30,466 bases of DNA. Source: Chara braunii. Its lineage: Eukaryota; Streptophyta; Charophyceae; Charales; Characeae. The position numbers and the translations under genes are program-made. Below the pieces are notes generated by a model. The model worked only from the letters and a program-made list of their open reading frames with translations, had not been told where the DNA came from and did not search any database. The stretch lies in the NCBI GenBank assembly GCA_003427395.1, contig BFEA01000026.1, positions 816,015-846,480 of the forward strand, given 5' to 3'. Positions 19,433 to 28,361 of this stretch are shown here, one piece after another; position 1 is the stretch's first letter, and every line of letters starts with the position of its first letter.

Positions 19433-20017
19433 TTACGAGTGAAACCCGGAAGTCCAGACAATCCCTGCAAAGGATTGATCCCCCCCATCAGAAGACGTTG
19501 AAGGCCAAGCGCCGTTCGAGGAGCCAGGCGAAGTGGAGATTGGAGGTGTGACAGAGTTGGTCTGCATCCTGGCTTGCTCCGCAGTAGATGCCTGTGATGC
19601 GCATGCCATTCGGTTTCCATACGACTCAAGGTTGCTCCTGCCACATTGTGGGCTTGATGGTGGTGCTTTGCAGGTTGTTGTTTCAACAGAGATTTCTTTT
19701 CGGCGCTGATCAGCAGAAACCTCGCCATCGTGTGTGTTGCTTTCTGGTCTCCCCCCAAAATCAAGGAGGCAAGGCAACCCGGAAAGCTTGCCCTCAAAAG
19801 TGACCTGAATGAAATCGCTGATTGTTCTGCACTGTTTGACCGATAATGGAATTTCGTCGCTTGGAAGCTGGCCAGCGGCAGATGCGATAGAGGCATGTGG
19901 AGGTCCCAAAGGCTGGTTCAATTCCTCATCTTGGCTGAGAATTTTCTGCACCGCAGGTTTTGCTCGAAATGCTATCCCAGTGCTGTACATAATCCACTGC
20001 CACAACAGTCTCCCATC
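19433..20017 (-). CDS. Candidate minus-strand exon(s), function unknown
   Basis: On the minus strand, CCCCTGGTCAG (20018-20028) is a plausible splice acceptor. The frame then stays open for almost 200 codons to a stop at 19433. It begins DGRLLWQWIMYSTGIAFRAK and includes DEIPLSVKQC and ISDFIQVTFEGKLSGLPCLL. The first ~100 residues look protein-like, while the rest is low-complexity Ser/Thr/Gly and may be read past a donor (GAG|GTTTCT near 19722). No family is recognised. A chance open frame is possible. Confidence 0.28.
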   Translation of the reverse strand, partial: DGRLLWQWIMYSTGIAFRAKPAVQKILSQDEELNQPLGPPHASIASAAGQLPSDEIPLSVKQCRTISDFIQVTFEGKLSGLPCLLDFGGRPESNTHDGEVSADQRRKEISVETTTCKAPPSSPQCGRSNLESYGNRMACASQASTAEQARMQTNSVTPPISTSPGSSNGAWPSTSSDGGDQSFAGIVWTSGFHS

Positions 20018-20028
20018 CTGACCAGGGG

Positions 20029-20839
20029 ATAATGGATGGATCAATACCGCACAGTTTGCAACACACCCAAACAAACAACAAATGGACAAATACACAAAAA
20101 ATCGAGTCAGCAATTACAAGCGGGTAAATTTGATTTTTCAATTTTTTTCTTTCTTTCCGTCTCATTAAACAACCACTACCTTTCCCATATGTCGGCCACG
20201 GGCATCTAGTACCCTACTCCTGAAAAATAGCCGCCATGCCGCCGTCGATATTTTTCATCGACGGCGTGTGGCGGCCGAACTTGGATTTGAGGCCCGTGGG
20301 CCCACATACGAGAAAGGTCGTGGTGGTTTAACGAAGCAAGTGGGAAAAGCAGCAAGCCACTCACTTTTCTACTTTCAATTTGCTGGATGGATTGATGCTG
20401 AGGCTTTCTTTTACGTGAGGGTTCACCGGTCACCGTTTTTTGTCGGCGGTCGTAACTGAGATCAACATAGATGGATGGATCGATACATAGGTTGAAACAC
20501 AGACAATCATACATGGATGTTGGGACACCAGGCAAAGTTATAAATGCATCATGGATGGATAATGTATTGCCATAAGTAGGTTGGAAGTTGAAACACAGGC
20601 AAAAACTGTTGATGTCAATAAGTTACTCAGTTGTTGCTACTGCACAGAAGTTCGCATTGCTTGCCAGTGTTGCCACATGCTTCGAGGGACAGCGAATCCC
20701 CATCTGAAAAACTGTTGATGTCTTCTGCAAATATGTCAAATATTGCATGGGTGCGTCAACTGTGCCAGCAACACCAGAGAATCGTATAACCGATTTGACA
20801 CAGACCAATCAAAGCAACACCAAACCCTATAGAAGGCAT
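20029..20839. other. No recognisable gene
   Basis: Contains small repeats such as GTTGAAACACAG-CAA (20491, 20588) and ATGGATGGAT motifs. CGCCGTCGATATTTTTCATCGACGGCG at 20241-20267 is a hairpin. No coding feature is supported. Confidence 0.45.
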
Positions 20840-20974
20840 AAAAAAGTGTTTGTCCTTCGGGACATCTGCTAAAATTGGAACGACACAGAGAAGATGAGCA
20901 TGGGCCCTGTGAATGGATGACACACATAAATCGAGAAATGGTCCGAACGTGCTCGGCAGCCCACAAAAAAGTGT
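20840..20974 (+). pseudogene. U6: U6 snRNA retropseudogene, copy 2, with extra 3' segment
   Basis: 20852-20944 reads GTCCTTCGGGACATCTGCTA, AAATTGGAACGACACAGAGA, AGATGAGCATGG, GGATGACACACATAAATCGA and GAAATGGTCC: full-length U6 with substitutions and a changed CCCTGTGAAT centre. Flanks carry a 10-bp direct repeat, AAAAAAGTGT, at 20840-20849 and 20965-20974. Twenty bases (GAACGTGCTCGGCAGCCCAC) separate the U6 end from the downstream repeat. They have no U6 counterpart, so the copy may be a U6/other-RNA chimera made by template switching, with the A-run merged into the target duplication. Confidence 0.88.
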
Positions 20975-21177
20975 AGGGTGGTTTAGAAAAAAGACTTCCC
21001 AAAGTAGAGGCCTGACCGTCCTGGCATGCTAACATGTACATCCCACCGCCTCCTATACCGGCAAAATAAACAGCATGCATCAACGAAAGATTCACATGGT
21101 ACCCGGAGCTCCACTTGCCTGCATGGCTGTGTAGGGTGTGCAATGTTCATGCATGAGGATGGCAGACAGTCTTCCTC
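20975..21177. other. No recognisable gene
   Basis: Short spacer between the U6 copy and a C/TC microsatellite, with no signal seen. Confidence 0.4.
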
Positions 21178-21185
21178 CCCCCCCC

Positions 21186-21231
<46 letters not shown>
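21178..21231. repeat. (C)n(TC)n compound microsatellite
   Basis: About 20 C followed by TC dinucleotides, ending in GGGTAC. Confidence 0.96.
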
Positions 21232-21232
<1 letters not shown>

Positions 21233-21890
21233 GTACAATGCATGTAAGCTTACGTGAGCATGTCCTCTCCCCGTTTGCCTCAACATGTATGCACTAGACG
21301 CTTATGCTTCCTTGCCTCCTCATGGAAAGCCCCGATCCCGCTGATACTTCACTTTTCCCCCCGTAGAGCCCCCCTTTGGATGGAAAGCTTCGTGCAACAC
21401 CCGTTGATACTCCCTATTTCCGCCCTTGCATTCCTCACCCTTCGCAAACCCTCCCTTTTATTCACGGCATTTTACAGCCCCCTCGACCCCTCCTTTCCTG
21501 AGAAAATAATATTGAGTAAAGTTCAAGATCCCCCGCGCCGGCGACAAGTCCTTTGTTTTTGTTTGTGGCCAAACAGGGCAAAACGTGTGGCAGGCCCTGA
21601 AACAAACTTCCATTTCATTTTTACACCCCTGTACAGGAACATTCCCCCCTTTCCGCACAAAGGTAGGGAGATGAAGACTATGGGGTCCATACTATTTCCG
21701 CAAAGGTAGGAGTTGAAGAGCTGCAAACCACCTTGAGGCTTGAATACAACAAGGGTTTGCGAGGGGCCAGGAGTGCAAGCAAAAACATAAGTTTAGATCA
21801 ACCTTTATGTGCTGAAAGCCTGAAATACAGTATGCTCCCAAAAAAAACAAGGATTTGCTAGAAACAAAAGCGATGATCTTTTTATTTTTA

Positions 21891-21922
<32 letters not shown>

Positions 21923-22127
21923 TTAGCTGGGGAATGAGGAATGTAACAGGGGTTGCAAGATGCTTTTGCAAAGTGCTTTCCATCCAACTGCACCCCCCCC
22001 TCCCCCTCTGAGGAGAAAGGAAGGATCATATTGAGTCCAAGACTATTAGGCAAAGCTTTAGATTCGCCTGCAGAAAAAGAACTTTTTGTATTTGCTTGCC
22101 CCTAAGCGAGGCAAAAAGTGCGGTAGT
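21232..22127. repeat. C-rich region with a diverged direct repeat and (ATT)n
   Basis: 21490-21595 and 22005-22125 share AATATTGAGT/CATATTGAGT, a GCGCCGGCGAC/CGCCTGCAG position, TTTTTGT-TTTG-TTG and GGCAAAACGTG/GGCAAAAAGTG followed by GG-AG, in the same order about 520 bp apart. GGATGGAAAGC (21377) also occurs inverted near 21976. (ATT)n lies at 21876-21924. No gene is seen. Confidence 0.55.
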
Positions 22128-22164
<37 letters not shown>

Positions 22165-22228
22165 CTGGATTGCGGTGGTCTCGGCGGTTTGCCGCTGGGG
22201 GTGCTGTGAGAAGTTCATTGTACCTGAC

Positions 22229-22290
<62 letters not shown>
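22128..22290 (+). pseudogene. 18S rRNA 3'-end fragment
   Basis: CCGTCGCTCCTACCGATTGA through ATGGTCCGGTGAAGTGT, then TTATCATTTAGAGGAAGGAG, AAGTCGTAACAAGG, TTTCCGTAGGTGAACCTGCG and GAAGGA. This is the highly conserved 3' end of nuclear small-subunit rRNA. The central part (helix 44 region, 22160-22220) has diverged. Similarity starts inside CCGCCCGTCGC and stops at GGAAGGA, just before the usual TCATT- end. No ITS or 5.8S follows. It is an isolated rDNA-derived piece of 163 bp, not a working rRNA gene. Confidence 0.93.
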
Positions 22291-22695
22291 ACCCCCTCCC
22301 TTCCCCAAGAAATCTGTGTGTGCCCTTCATTCTCTACCACCCACCTGCTCACCGGTTCACCATCAAATGACCCTCTCCCCCCTCCTTCTCCTCGACTGTC
22401 CCACATCCAAAGCATCCTGCGACCACCACTTGCCTGAGGTCATGGACCTCCACCATTTTGGATCACGCATCTCAAGGGCAAAAAAACAATCCACCAGTGA
22501 GGATTGGCCAAAGCAGAGGTTGCACAAGGAGAACTTCGGGGGTAGTGCTGCAAATCCACCCAAGAGCTTAACGGAAAAGACAAACAGGTATATACATGGC
22601 AGGGGCAGCTCAAAACTTCCGATCTTGAATGAGCTCAGATTTCCAATCTTGAAGAATGGTACAATAGTATGGGCTTTTACGGTTTTACACCTCAT
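22291..22695. other. No recognisable gene
   Basis: A 172-codon open frame (22274-22792) overlaps the rRNA piece and shows no domain. A short direct repeat, ATCTTGAATGAGCTC/ATCTTGAAGAATGG, lies near 22622-22655. Confidence 0.4.
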
Positions 22696-22850
22696 CTTAT
22701 TTCCCACAAACAAGTATACCAACAACAGCCATACAAATGTAGTATGTACTCACAAACTCGCCGGATGCCAGCAGAAGGGTTCTGGCTCCTGAGTAACTTC
22801 TTACCTTCTCTTATTTCCTACAAACAGAGGGATACCAACATCCATACATA
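22696..22850. repeat. Tandem duplication, 114-bp period
   Basis: CTTATTTCC-ACAAACA starts at 22696 and 22810. Both continue with a TACCAACA--CCATACA-ATG pattern. Confidence 0.85.
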
Positions 22851-23293
22851 TGGTGGCTGCGTGACTGCCCAGCTGGGCAGGCGCGCATCCATTTTCGAGT
22901 CGACATGGAATGACTGGAATTCCAGCTACCCACACACTCGCAAGAACAAACACACACGGATGCCGGAAGATCGACAGATTTGAGTGGCCAGACGGGCAGG
23001 CGGTTGGGACGAGTCGCAAACAGAGCAATGAACGAACCACCGAACAGACACAGAAAGTCAGACAGCAGAAAGAAGAACATAAGCAAATGACACAGCAGAA
23101 ACAATGGAACAGTCGAGCAAATAGAGCGTTAAGACTCAGCCCATGTGGATGAATGTTATCACACAAGTAAATGTTAGTTAATAAACAGATCATGATCATG
23201 AGTTCGAGTCCTGCCGGACTCTGATAACATAAGGTTATGGGTTATCCTGGTACCCCGTTAAAAGGTAAAATTTAAAAGACAATAAAATGAAGC
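22851..23293. other. No recognisable gene
   Basis: CA- and AGA-rich sequence with short frames. GAGTTCGAGTCCTG at about 23200 resembles a Pol III B box but has no tRNA fold around it. Confidence 0.4.
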
Positions 23294-23824
23294 GTGTTGA
23301 TAAGGAAGAAGCGCACCTCTACGCAAATATCAGCCACAATGCCCTTCAACACAAGTAGCTTTCGCCGGAACTCTTCCCGCACTCTTGCAGTCATTGTCCT
23401 CTTCAAATATGAACTCTTCATGGATTCCAACAATCTCCCTACTCCCTGTACGCACGCAAATATTGAAAAGCATAACCACTCGGGAAATGACAGACCATGC
23501 GTATAAACTTCTATAAACCTCATCTTCCAATCCCCTGGATGTACCACAAGGGTGTCAAGGAAAGTCAAAACCACTTGGATGACCCGATCAAATCGATCAA
23601 ACATTCAGATTCGTCCCAATTTCCACAGGTAGTGTCTGTTAGGCAGGGGTGAGGGGTGGTACATCCTTCCGCCTGGAAGTAATCAACGTCGTCCACTCGG
23701 GCCTTCCAACCATAATGGGGAGGAGCGTAGGGTGAGTAAAACATTGTACTTTCAATTGACTTGCCAGGGGAATAGGAACCGGACTGTTGCTCCCCAGAAT
23801 GGAAGGAGCCAGAACCAAGAGGTT
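23294..23824 (-). CDS. Candidate minus-strand multi-exon gene fragment, function unknown
   Basis: Three protein-like stretches lie in order on the minus strand. First, after a long T-tract and CAG (acceptor, 23825-23827): NLLVLAPSILGSNSPVPIPL, continuing to a stop near 23639. Second, about 23600-23520: FDRVIQVVLTFLDTLVVHPG then DWKMR, followed by a possible donor GAG|GTTTAT. Third, after GCGTACAG near 23450: GVGRLLESMKSSYLKRTMTA then RVREEFRRKLLVLKGIVADI and CVE, then a possible donor GTGCGC. The helical, hydrophobic-basic pattern suggests a HEAT-like helical protein, but no family is recognised and the splice model is inferred. Chance cannot be excluded. Confidence 0.33.
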
Positions 23825-24082
23825 CTGAAAAAAAAAAAAAAAAAAAGCTTCGTAAAAGCTTGCGGGTAAGGTAGACATACTGGTAGCTAAAGGAAGTCAA
23901 GAGAGAAGAAAATAGGGTAGGGAAAATAATACAACTGCCCACTGCCCCCCAAATGAGGAGAAGACAGCTGTATTTTATTTCTAAGTTTTTTTTTTCTTAT
24001 TCTTCTTTAGAAAAAAAAAAGAATAAATCAGTCAAACTTTCAAGAATCGGAACACACTTACACTACACCAGAATAACCTGAC

Positions 24083-24511
24083 GTCGAAAACTCTCAACAC
24101 CACTTACACTACAGCCACTACCTGATGGAAGTGCCACATGCCACACTAACACAACCTACTTCCCTCAGTGCCCTGTATTATCCACATCCTCTCCCTGGGC
24201 TGGAGAACGATCCCAGCCATTACATTTTGAAGTGAAAAATGGAAATGGCTGCGCGACTCCGCAGCTGGAATTCTTGTCTGGTCCCAGCGTGATCGAGGCC
24301 ACCTCCAAAAATCTCAACACCACTTACACTACAGCCACTACCTGATCGAAGCGCCACACTAACACAAACGTACTTCCCTCAGTGCCCTGTGTCGTCCACA
24401 TCCTCTCCCTGGGCTGGAGAACGATCCCAGCCATTACATTTGGGAGTCAAAAATGGCTGCGCGACTCCGCATCTGAAATTCTTTTCCGGTCGCAGCGTGA
24501 TTAAGGCCACC
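24083..24511. repeat. Tandem duplication, 220-bp period
   Basis: TCTCAACACCACTTACACTA starts at 24092 and 24312. Both copies contain CTACTTCCCTCAGTGCCCTG-like sequence, ATCCTCTCCCTGGGCTGGAG, AACGATCCCAGCCATTACAT and GGCTGCGCGACTCCGCA, and end in AGCGTGAT--AGGCCACC. Small indels, for example GTGAAAAATGGAA-ATGG, separate them. Confidence 0.95.
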
Positions 24512-25060
24512 AGAGCGGTGGAGTACTGCAAGCGGCAGCCTTTATTCGCTGTGCATTTGGAAACGTTCATATGAGCAAAGAAATCAAGGCAATCATGGAA
24601 TGATACCAGATTAATGACCTCGATGACAGCAATGTACATTTATCCAGTTCTAGCATCAAAGGACCTCCCATTTAACCCACAAAGGAGCGCCAACAGCCAA
24701 GGTTGTAGCGGGCCTCGCTGTCTCTTGCCCACCACCTTATCCTAGACTCACCTCCTCCTCTTTACTGTGTGTGGCCCTCCTTCCTGTATATATTCTGTAT
24801 TGTCTAGACCACCTTCCTCATTTGTACGCCATGTCTTCCCCCAGAGTTATCACCGCCATTCCGCCTTGTAGTGCCTCTTTGTATGCCCCTAGCCCAGGTG
24901 CCAGTTCTCCCTAACTCCTACAGGCTGAGAATGACAAGCGTCACGGCAGATTGCCGCAACATAGTGACTGGCTGTGGCCACGTAGTGACCTACTAGGTCG
25001 CAACGAGAACAACAGGATGGTCCACCCTCTCCGAGAGTCTGAGCCCTGTCCCCTTGAGAA
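24512..25060. other. No recognisable gene
   Basis: Pyrimidine-rich at 24725-24860. Short frames only. Confidence 0.4.
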
Positions 25061-25447
25061 GTGAGCTACAGGGGTCGGAAAGGGGCAATGATGGGAAAAG
25101 GGGGTTAAGAAAAACCGGGAAGAGGGGGCAGGAGAGGAGAGGGGGGCAGGGAAAAAGTGTTGAAACTTGAAATAGGGGGACGGAACACAGGCTAGAAAAT
25201 GCAGGTGGGAGAAGAGCGCCGCAGACACGGATCGGAAGGCGGGGAAGTGGCCGGGGGGAAAGCATCATAACGGAGAAAAGGTGGGGTATATGTGGAGCGA
25301 TTGGACAGGGGGCAAAGAAAAGGGGGCAAAGAAACGCGACACAATGGGGCCACGAGAGGGAGGATGGCAAATATGGGTGGGTAAAAGTGTCACAGTAGCC
25401 GAAAGGGGGAGTATGGGGGGGGAAATGGGGATGAGGGAAGCGTTGAA
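25061..25447. other. Purine-rich, G-rich block
   Basis: The plus strand is dominated by GGGG and GGGA/AGGG runs, for example GGGAAAAGGGGG at 25094 and GGGGGGGAAATGGGG at 25415. The opposite-strand reading frames here are proline/serine-rich and reflect this composition. Confidence 0.6.
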
Positions 25448-25795
25448 AACCAATTGCAACAGGGGCATTGGAACAAAGCAGGGCAGTGGAAAAGGTACTC
25501 TCGCTCCTTTCCCTTTGTGCTCTCCTGCTTGAAGTCCAATCTTCGCACCTTTGTCATGTTTCTTGGGTCCTAAGCTTGGTATTTGATCTTCATTTAGCAG
25601 GGCAGTGGAAAAGGTGCTCTCGATCCTTGGTATTTGAAAAACCATTGCAACAGGGGCATTGGAACAAAACAGGGCAGTGGAAAAGGTGCTCTCGTTCCTT
25701 TCGCTTTGTGCTCTCCTGATTGAAGGCCAATCTTAGCACCTTTGTCATATTTTCTGGGTCCTAAGCTTGGTATTTGATCTTTATTAAGCACCTTC
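25448..25795. repeat. Tandem duplication, 191-bp period, plus partial third copy
   Basis: ATTGCAACAGGGGCATTGGA starts at 25453 and 25644. Both continue through GGGCAGTGGAAAAGGT-CTCT, CTTTGTGCTCTCCTG-TTGAA, GCACCTTTGTCAT and GGTCCTAAGCTTGGTATTTG. A partial GGCAGTGGAAAAGGTGCTCT copy at 25602 lies between them. Confidence 0.93.
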
Positions 25796-25838
25796 TGAAA
25801 CCAGCAACTCCTTTTTTCCCCCCCTGACCAGTGACTTC

Positions 25839-25855
25839 TCTTTTTTTTTTTTTTT

Positions 25856-25894
<39 letters not shown>

Positions 25895-25895
25895 A
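25839..25895. repeat. T-run followed by long G-run
   Basis: About 26 T (25840-25865), then nearly 30 consecutive G with one A interruption. The same T-then-G arrangement occurs in each unit of the satellite at 10196-10755. Confidence 0.93.
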
Positions 25896-26597
25896 GGGGG
25901 GAGGCACGAAGGGGCAGGAGGGATGCTGCGCCAATTCCAAAGCCTGACTAAGGTACTTGTATTTCACGAGTTTCTGCAGCTTGGGCGATATTGCATTCTT
26001 TAAGGGAAGAGCACCAGGCATACCTCAAGTGCAGCTCCTCTGCTAACCGCACCAACTCTTCTAAGAAATCCTTCCAGCGAACAATCTTCTGCTGGACCTG
26101 AAGGTTTATTGCTCACAGGCCAATGTGACACGATAGCTGCCATATTTGCCAAGTGCCGCGCAATCTCCTGCCGTGACTCCCCCTGTCAATTTAGTTAAGT
26201 GACAACACTGACAAGTGAGACACTGTGTAAAAATGATAAGAAAGGGCAGAGTCAAAAAAAAAAAAAAAAAGCCAGAGTCAACAGTCACACCCCATCCATG
26301 AGTGCAGGCAGTTCTTGCCGCAGTCTAACACAACCCGCACCAGATTCTTGAATAGATCTTCACCAGCTCCACATTACAGAACCCCACTGACACTGACACC
26401 CAGTGATACCAAACACGTCATGCTATGTGTCAGGCCTCCACTTAGTTACACGTTATTTGAACTTATTTCACTTCAAAGCTCCAACCACCAGTAGTGACCC
26501 CCCTCCTCCAAAACGTACGGCTGTGTACGCGTCCCAAAATGAAAGGCTTGGCCTATTGCACCCAAGAGGGGTGCAGGGGAGGAGGCAGGGGGGGTCC
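25896..26597. other. No recognisable gene
   Basis: Unassigned sequence with an A-run at 26256-26272. No exon or RNA gene is recognised. Confidence 0.4.
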
Positions 26598-26602
26598 GAA
26601 TA

Positions 26603-26640
<38 letters not shown>

Positions 26641-26749
26641 CCATCTATCGATTTATGCGTGTCATCCTTGCGCAGGGTCCATGCTAATCTTCACTGTATC
26701 GTTCCAATTTTAACGGATGTCGGGAAGGACACGGGGGGCAGAATATTCT
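26598..26749 (-). pseudogene. U6: U6 snRNA retropseudogene, copy 3, with poly(A)
   Basis: Read on the minus strand from 26730: GTCCTTCCCGACATCCGTTA, AAATTGGAACGATACAGTGA, AGATTAGCATGG, CCCTGCGCAAGGATGACACG, CATAAATCG and ATGGTCCAAATT, then about 26 A (plus-strand T-run 26607-26632). It is full length and the least diverged of the three copies. GAATATTCT flanks it exactly at 26598-26606 and 26741-26749. An adjoining GGGGGG on each side suggests a longer, imperfect target duplication. LINE-type retroposition is the natural explanation. Confidence 0.93.
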
Positions 26750-27727
26750 AAGTACCCCAACTTCTGCGATTGTTTTATTCTAATTTCCGGCAACGAAAAT
26801 TCTTAAGAAAGTAAAGGGTGTAGAAAAATTAGCGCTAGACGGAATGCACATGTCGATCAAAGTCACTGCAAATTAGGCCGGACAGGCCACGGTCTGTTGT
26901 TGTTTTTGGCTCGACAAGATAGGTTCCACTGCACTGGTGGGTTAAGACTCTTAAGAGTTTGACATTTCACAAAAGGTAGACTCCAAAGACGGCCGAACGG
27001 CGAAAATAAAGAAACTGCTAGGAGTATGTCGGACTTCAGTCAATTTCAGTCAATTTCAGTCAATCCATGCCCATACAGGCACAATTGTGATGGAAGCATC
27101 CTACCCTACACTTGGTTGGAAAGTTCACACTGGAATAGTTTTTTATTCAGCAATATTCACTGTTCAGTGTTGATTGAACTTCATTCAACAGTTGGGCAAC
27201 AGCATCTGAAACATAAGATAAAGAAGAGGTTGGGGAAAAGTACATGCAGAGGAAACACCAAATCAACGTTCCTACTAAATCGTTCTCTGCCATTTTCACT
27301 TTACTTGCACAAACAAGAAAGGCAGCCAAAAGGGAGCAGTCAGTGGGAGCATACCTTCTCACAACACTCTTCACAGACCCTCAATGCTGCCCACAATGCA
27401 GCAGGCACATCTGCACAAGCACAAAGTCACAAAATGCAAAATGAGGAACACAATGATCGGACTCGGTGCCCTGCTGGTAAACTGAATGCAACAGGATGGG
27501 GCAGGGAATGTTCTGGATTGGCCCCACAAGGGAGTCAAGGGACTGCTCCAATGGACACAGAAAGGGGAAGAACCATTGAGCCATACCAAGGCGGCCAAAA
27601 GAAGGTGAGCTGGATGCATGCAGCCTCAGGACTGTCCTCAAAGGATAGGAAAACATCGTCATGCGATCAAATGGCAGAAGTGAGACAAGATGGGCCAGTG
27701 CGGCTCCGCCCGCGACAGGAAAAGGGA
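26750..27727. other. No recognisable gene
   Basis: A 10-bp repeat TTCAGTCAAT occurs three times at 27035-27064. A 245-codon open frame (27026-27763) lacks domains and runs antisense into the reverse-transcriptase remnant. It is regarded as chance. Confidence 0.5.
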
Positions 27728-27982
27728 GATCACAAACTTCCTGTAATAGCTAGCAAGTCCTAGGAAAGATAGCAACTCCGTAACAGTCTTGGGTTTGGGG
27801 CCTTTGGGCCAATCTCTGATTGCGGTGATCTTCTTTTCTTCGGGCCTTAGTCCCTCTTCATTTACTATGTGTCCAGGATAGAGTACCTCAGACTTAGCAA
27901 ACTCGGAGTTCTTAGGATTTAACTTGTAGTTAGCTTCTCTTAGTTTCCATAGAACCATTCGTAGGTGTTTCTCTAACTCCAC
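27728..27982 (-). pseudogene. Reverse transcriptase C-terminal fragment, inverted
   Basis: About 85 open codons on the minus strand: HLRMVLWKLREANYKLNPKN, then SEFAKSEVLYPGHIVNEEGL, RPEEKKITAIRDWP and LLSFLGLASYYRKF. This matches the Ty3/gypsy RT palm/thumb pattern (HLR-VL-LR, K-F--EV-G-H-V--G, K--AI--WP, FLGL--YYR-F). The YxDD catalytic centre lies upstream in the family and is missing. The similarity ends at YYRKF on one side and at the junction 27980-27983 on the other. Confidence 0.92.
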
Positions 27983-27983
27983 C

Positions 27984-28218
27984 TATGAAAGGGAATTGTA
28001 TGCCTTAGTGGAAGCACTGGACACTTGGAAACACTACTTGCTCGGACGACACTTCACAGTTTACTCAGATCACTCAACCCTGACGTGGATTAAGACAACC
28101 ACGACTCTCCGACAAGTTAGTAAGATGGTTTGCATTCATCGACACATTTGATTTTGAGTTGAAAACCATTAAAGGAAAACCAAATGCTGTTGTTGATGCG
28201 TTTGTCCAGGCATTCTGA
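27984..28218 (+). pseudogene. Ty3/gypsy RNase H remnant
   Basis: YERELYALVEALDTWKHYLL then GRHFTVYSDHSTLTWIKT in one frame. The frame is lost near 28110, and RWFAFIDTFDFELKTIKGKP then NAVVDAF continues in the next frame to TGA at 28216. The Glu of ERE, the Asp of SDH and the last Asp of VVDAF correspond to three of the four RNase H metal-binding acids. The first Asp would lie in the deleted upstream part. Confidence 0.92.
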
Positions 28219-28361
28219 TTTCTTGGGTGCAATTGTTACCTACCTTGACATCGGGAATGAATTGAAGGACTGAATTCGTAAAGGGTATGCTTTGGGATCC
28301 GATCTGGAGTCCTATCAACCAAACCCTTTAGAAGAATCCTGAACTCTTTCTTGAACACCGA

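Noticed and set aside
21254-21709. 151-codon plus-strand open frame
   Set aside because: C-rich, with no family features, splice context or codon pattern. It overlaps a diverged repeat.
22274-22792. 172-codon plus-strand open frame
   Set aside because: It starts inside the 18S rRNA fragment and crosses unrelated sequence. No domain.
23199-23222. tRNA or SINE B box (GAGTTCGAGTCCTG)
   Set aside because: The flanking bases do not form a T-arm or acceptor stem, and no A box or cloverleaf is seen upstream.
24941-25645. Proline/serine-rich minus-strand proteins
   Set aside because: Reading frames on the strand opposite a purine-rich block. Composition alone explains them.
27026-27763. 245-codon plus-strand open frame
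   Set aside because: It has no recognisable domain, and its last part is antisense to a clear reverse-transcriptase fragment. Best explained as chance.
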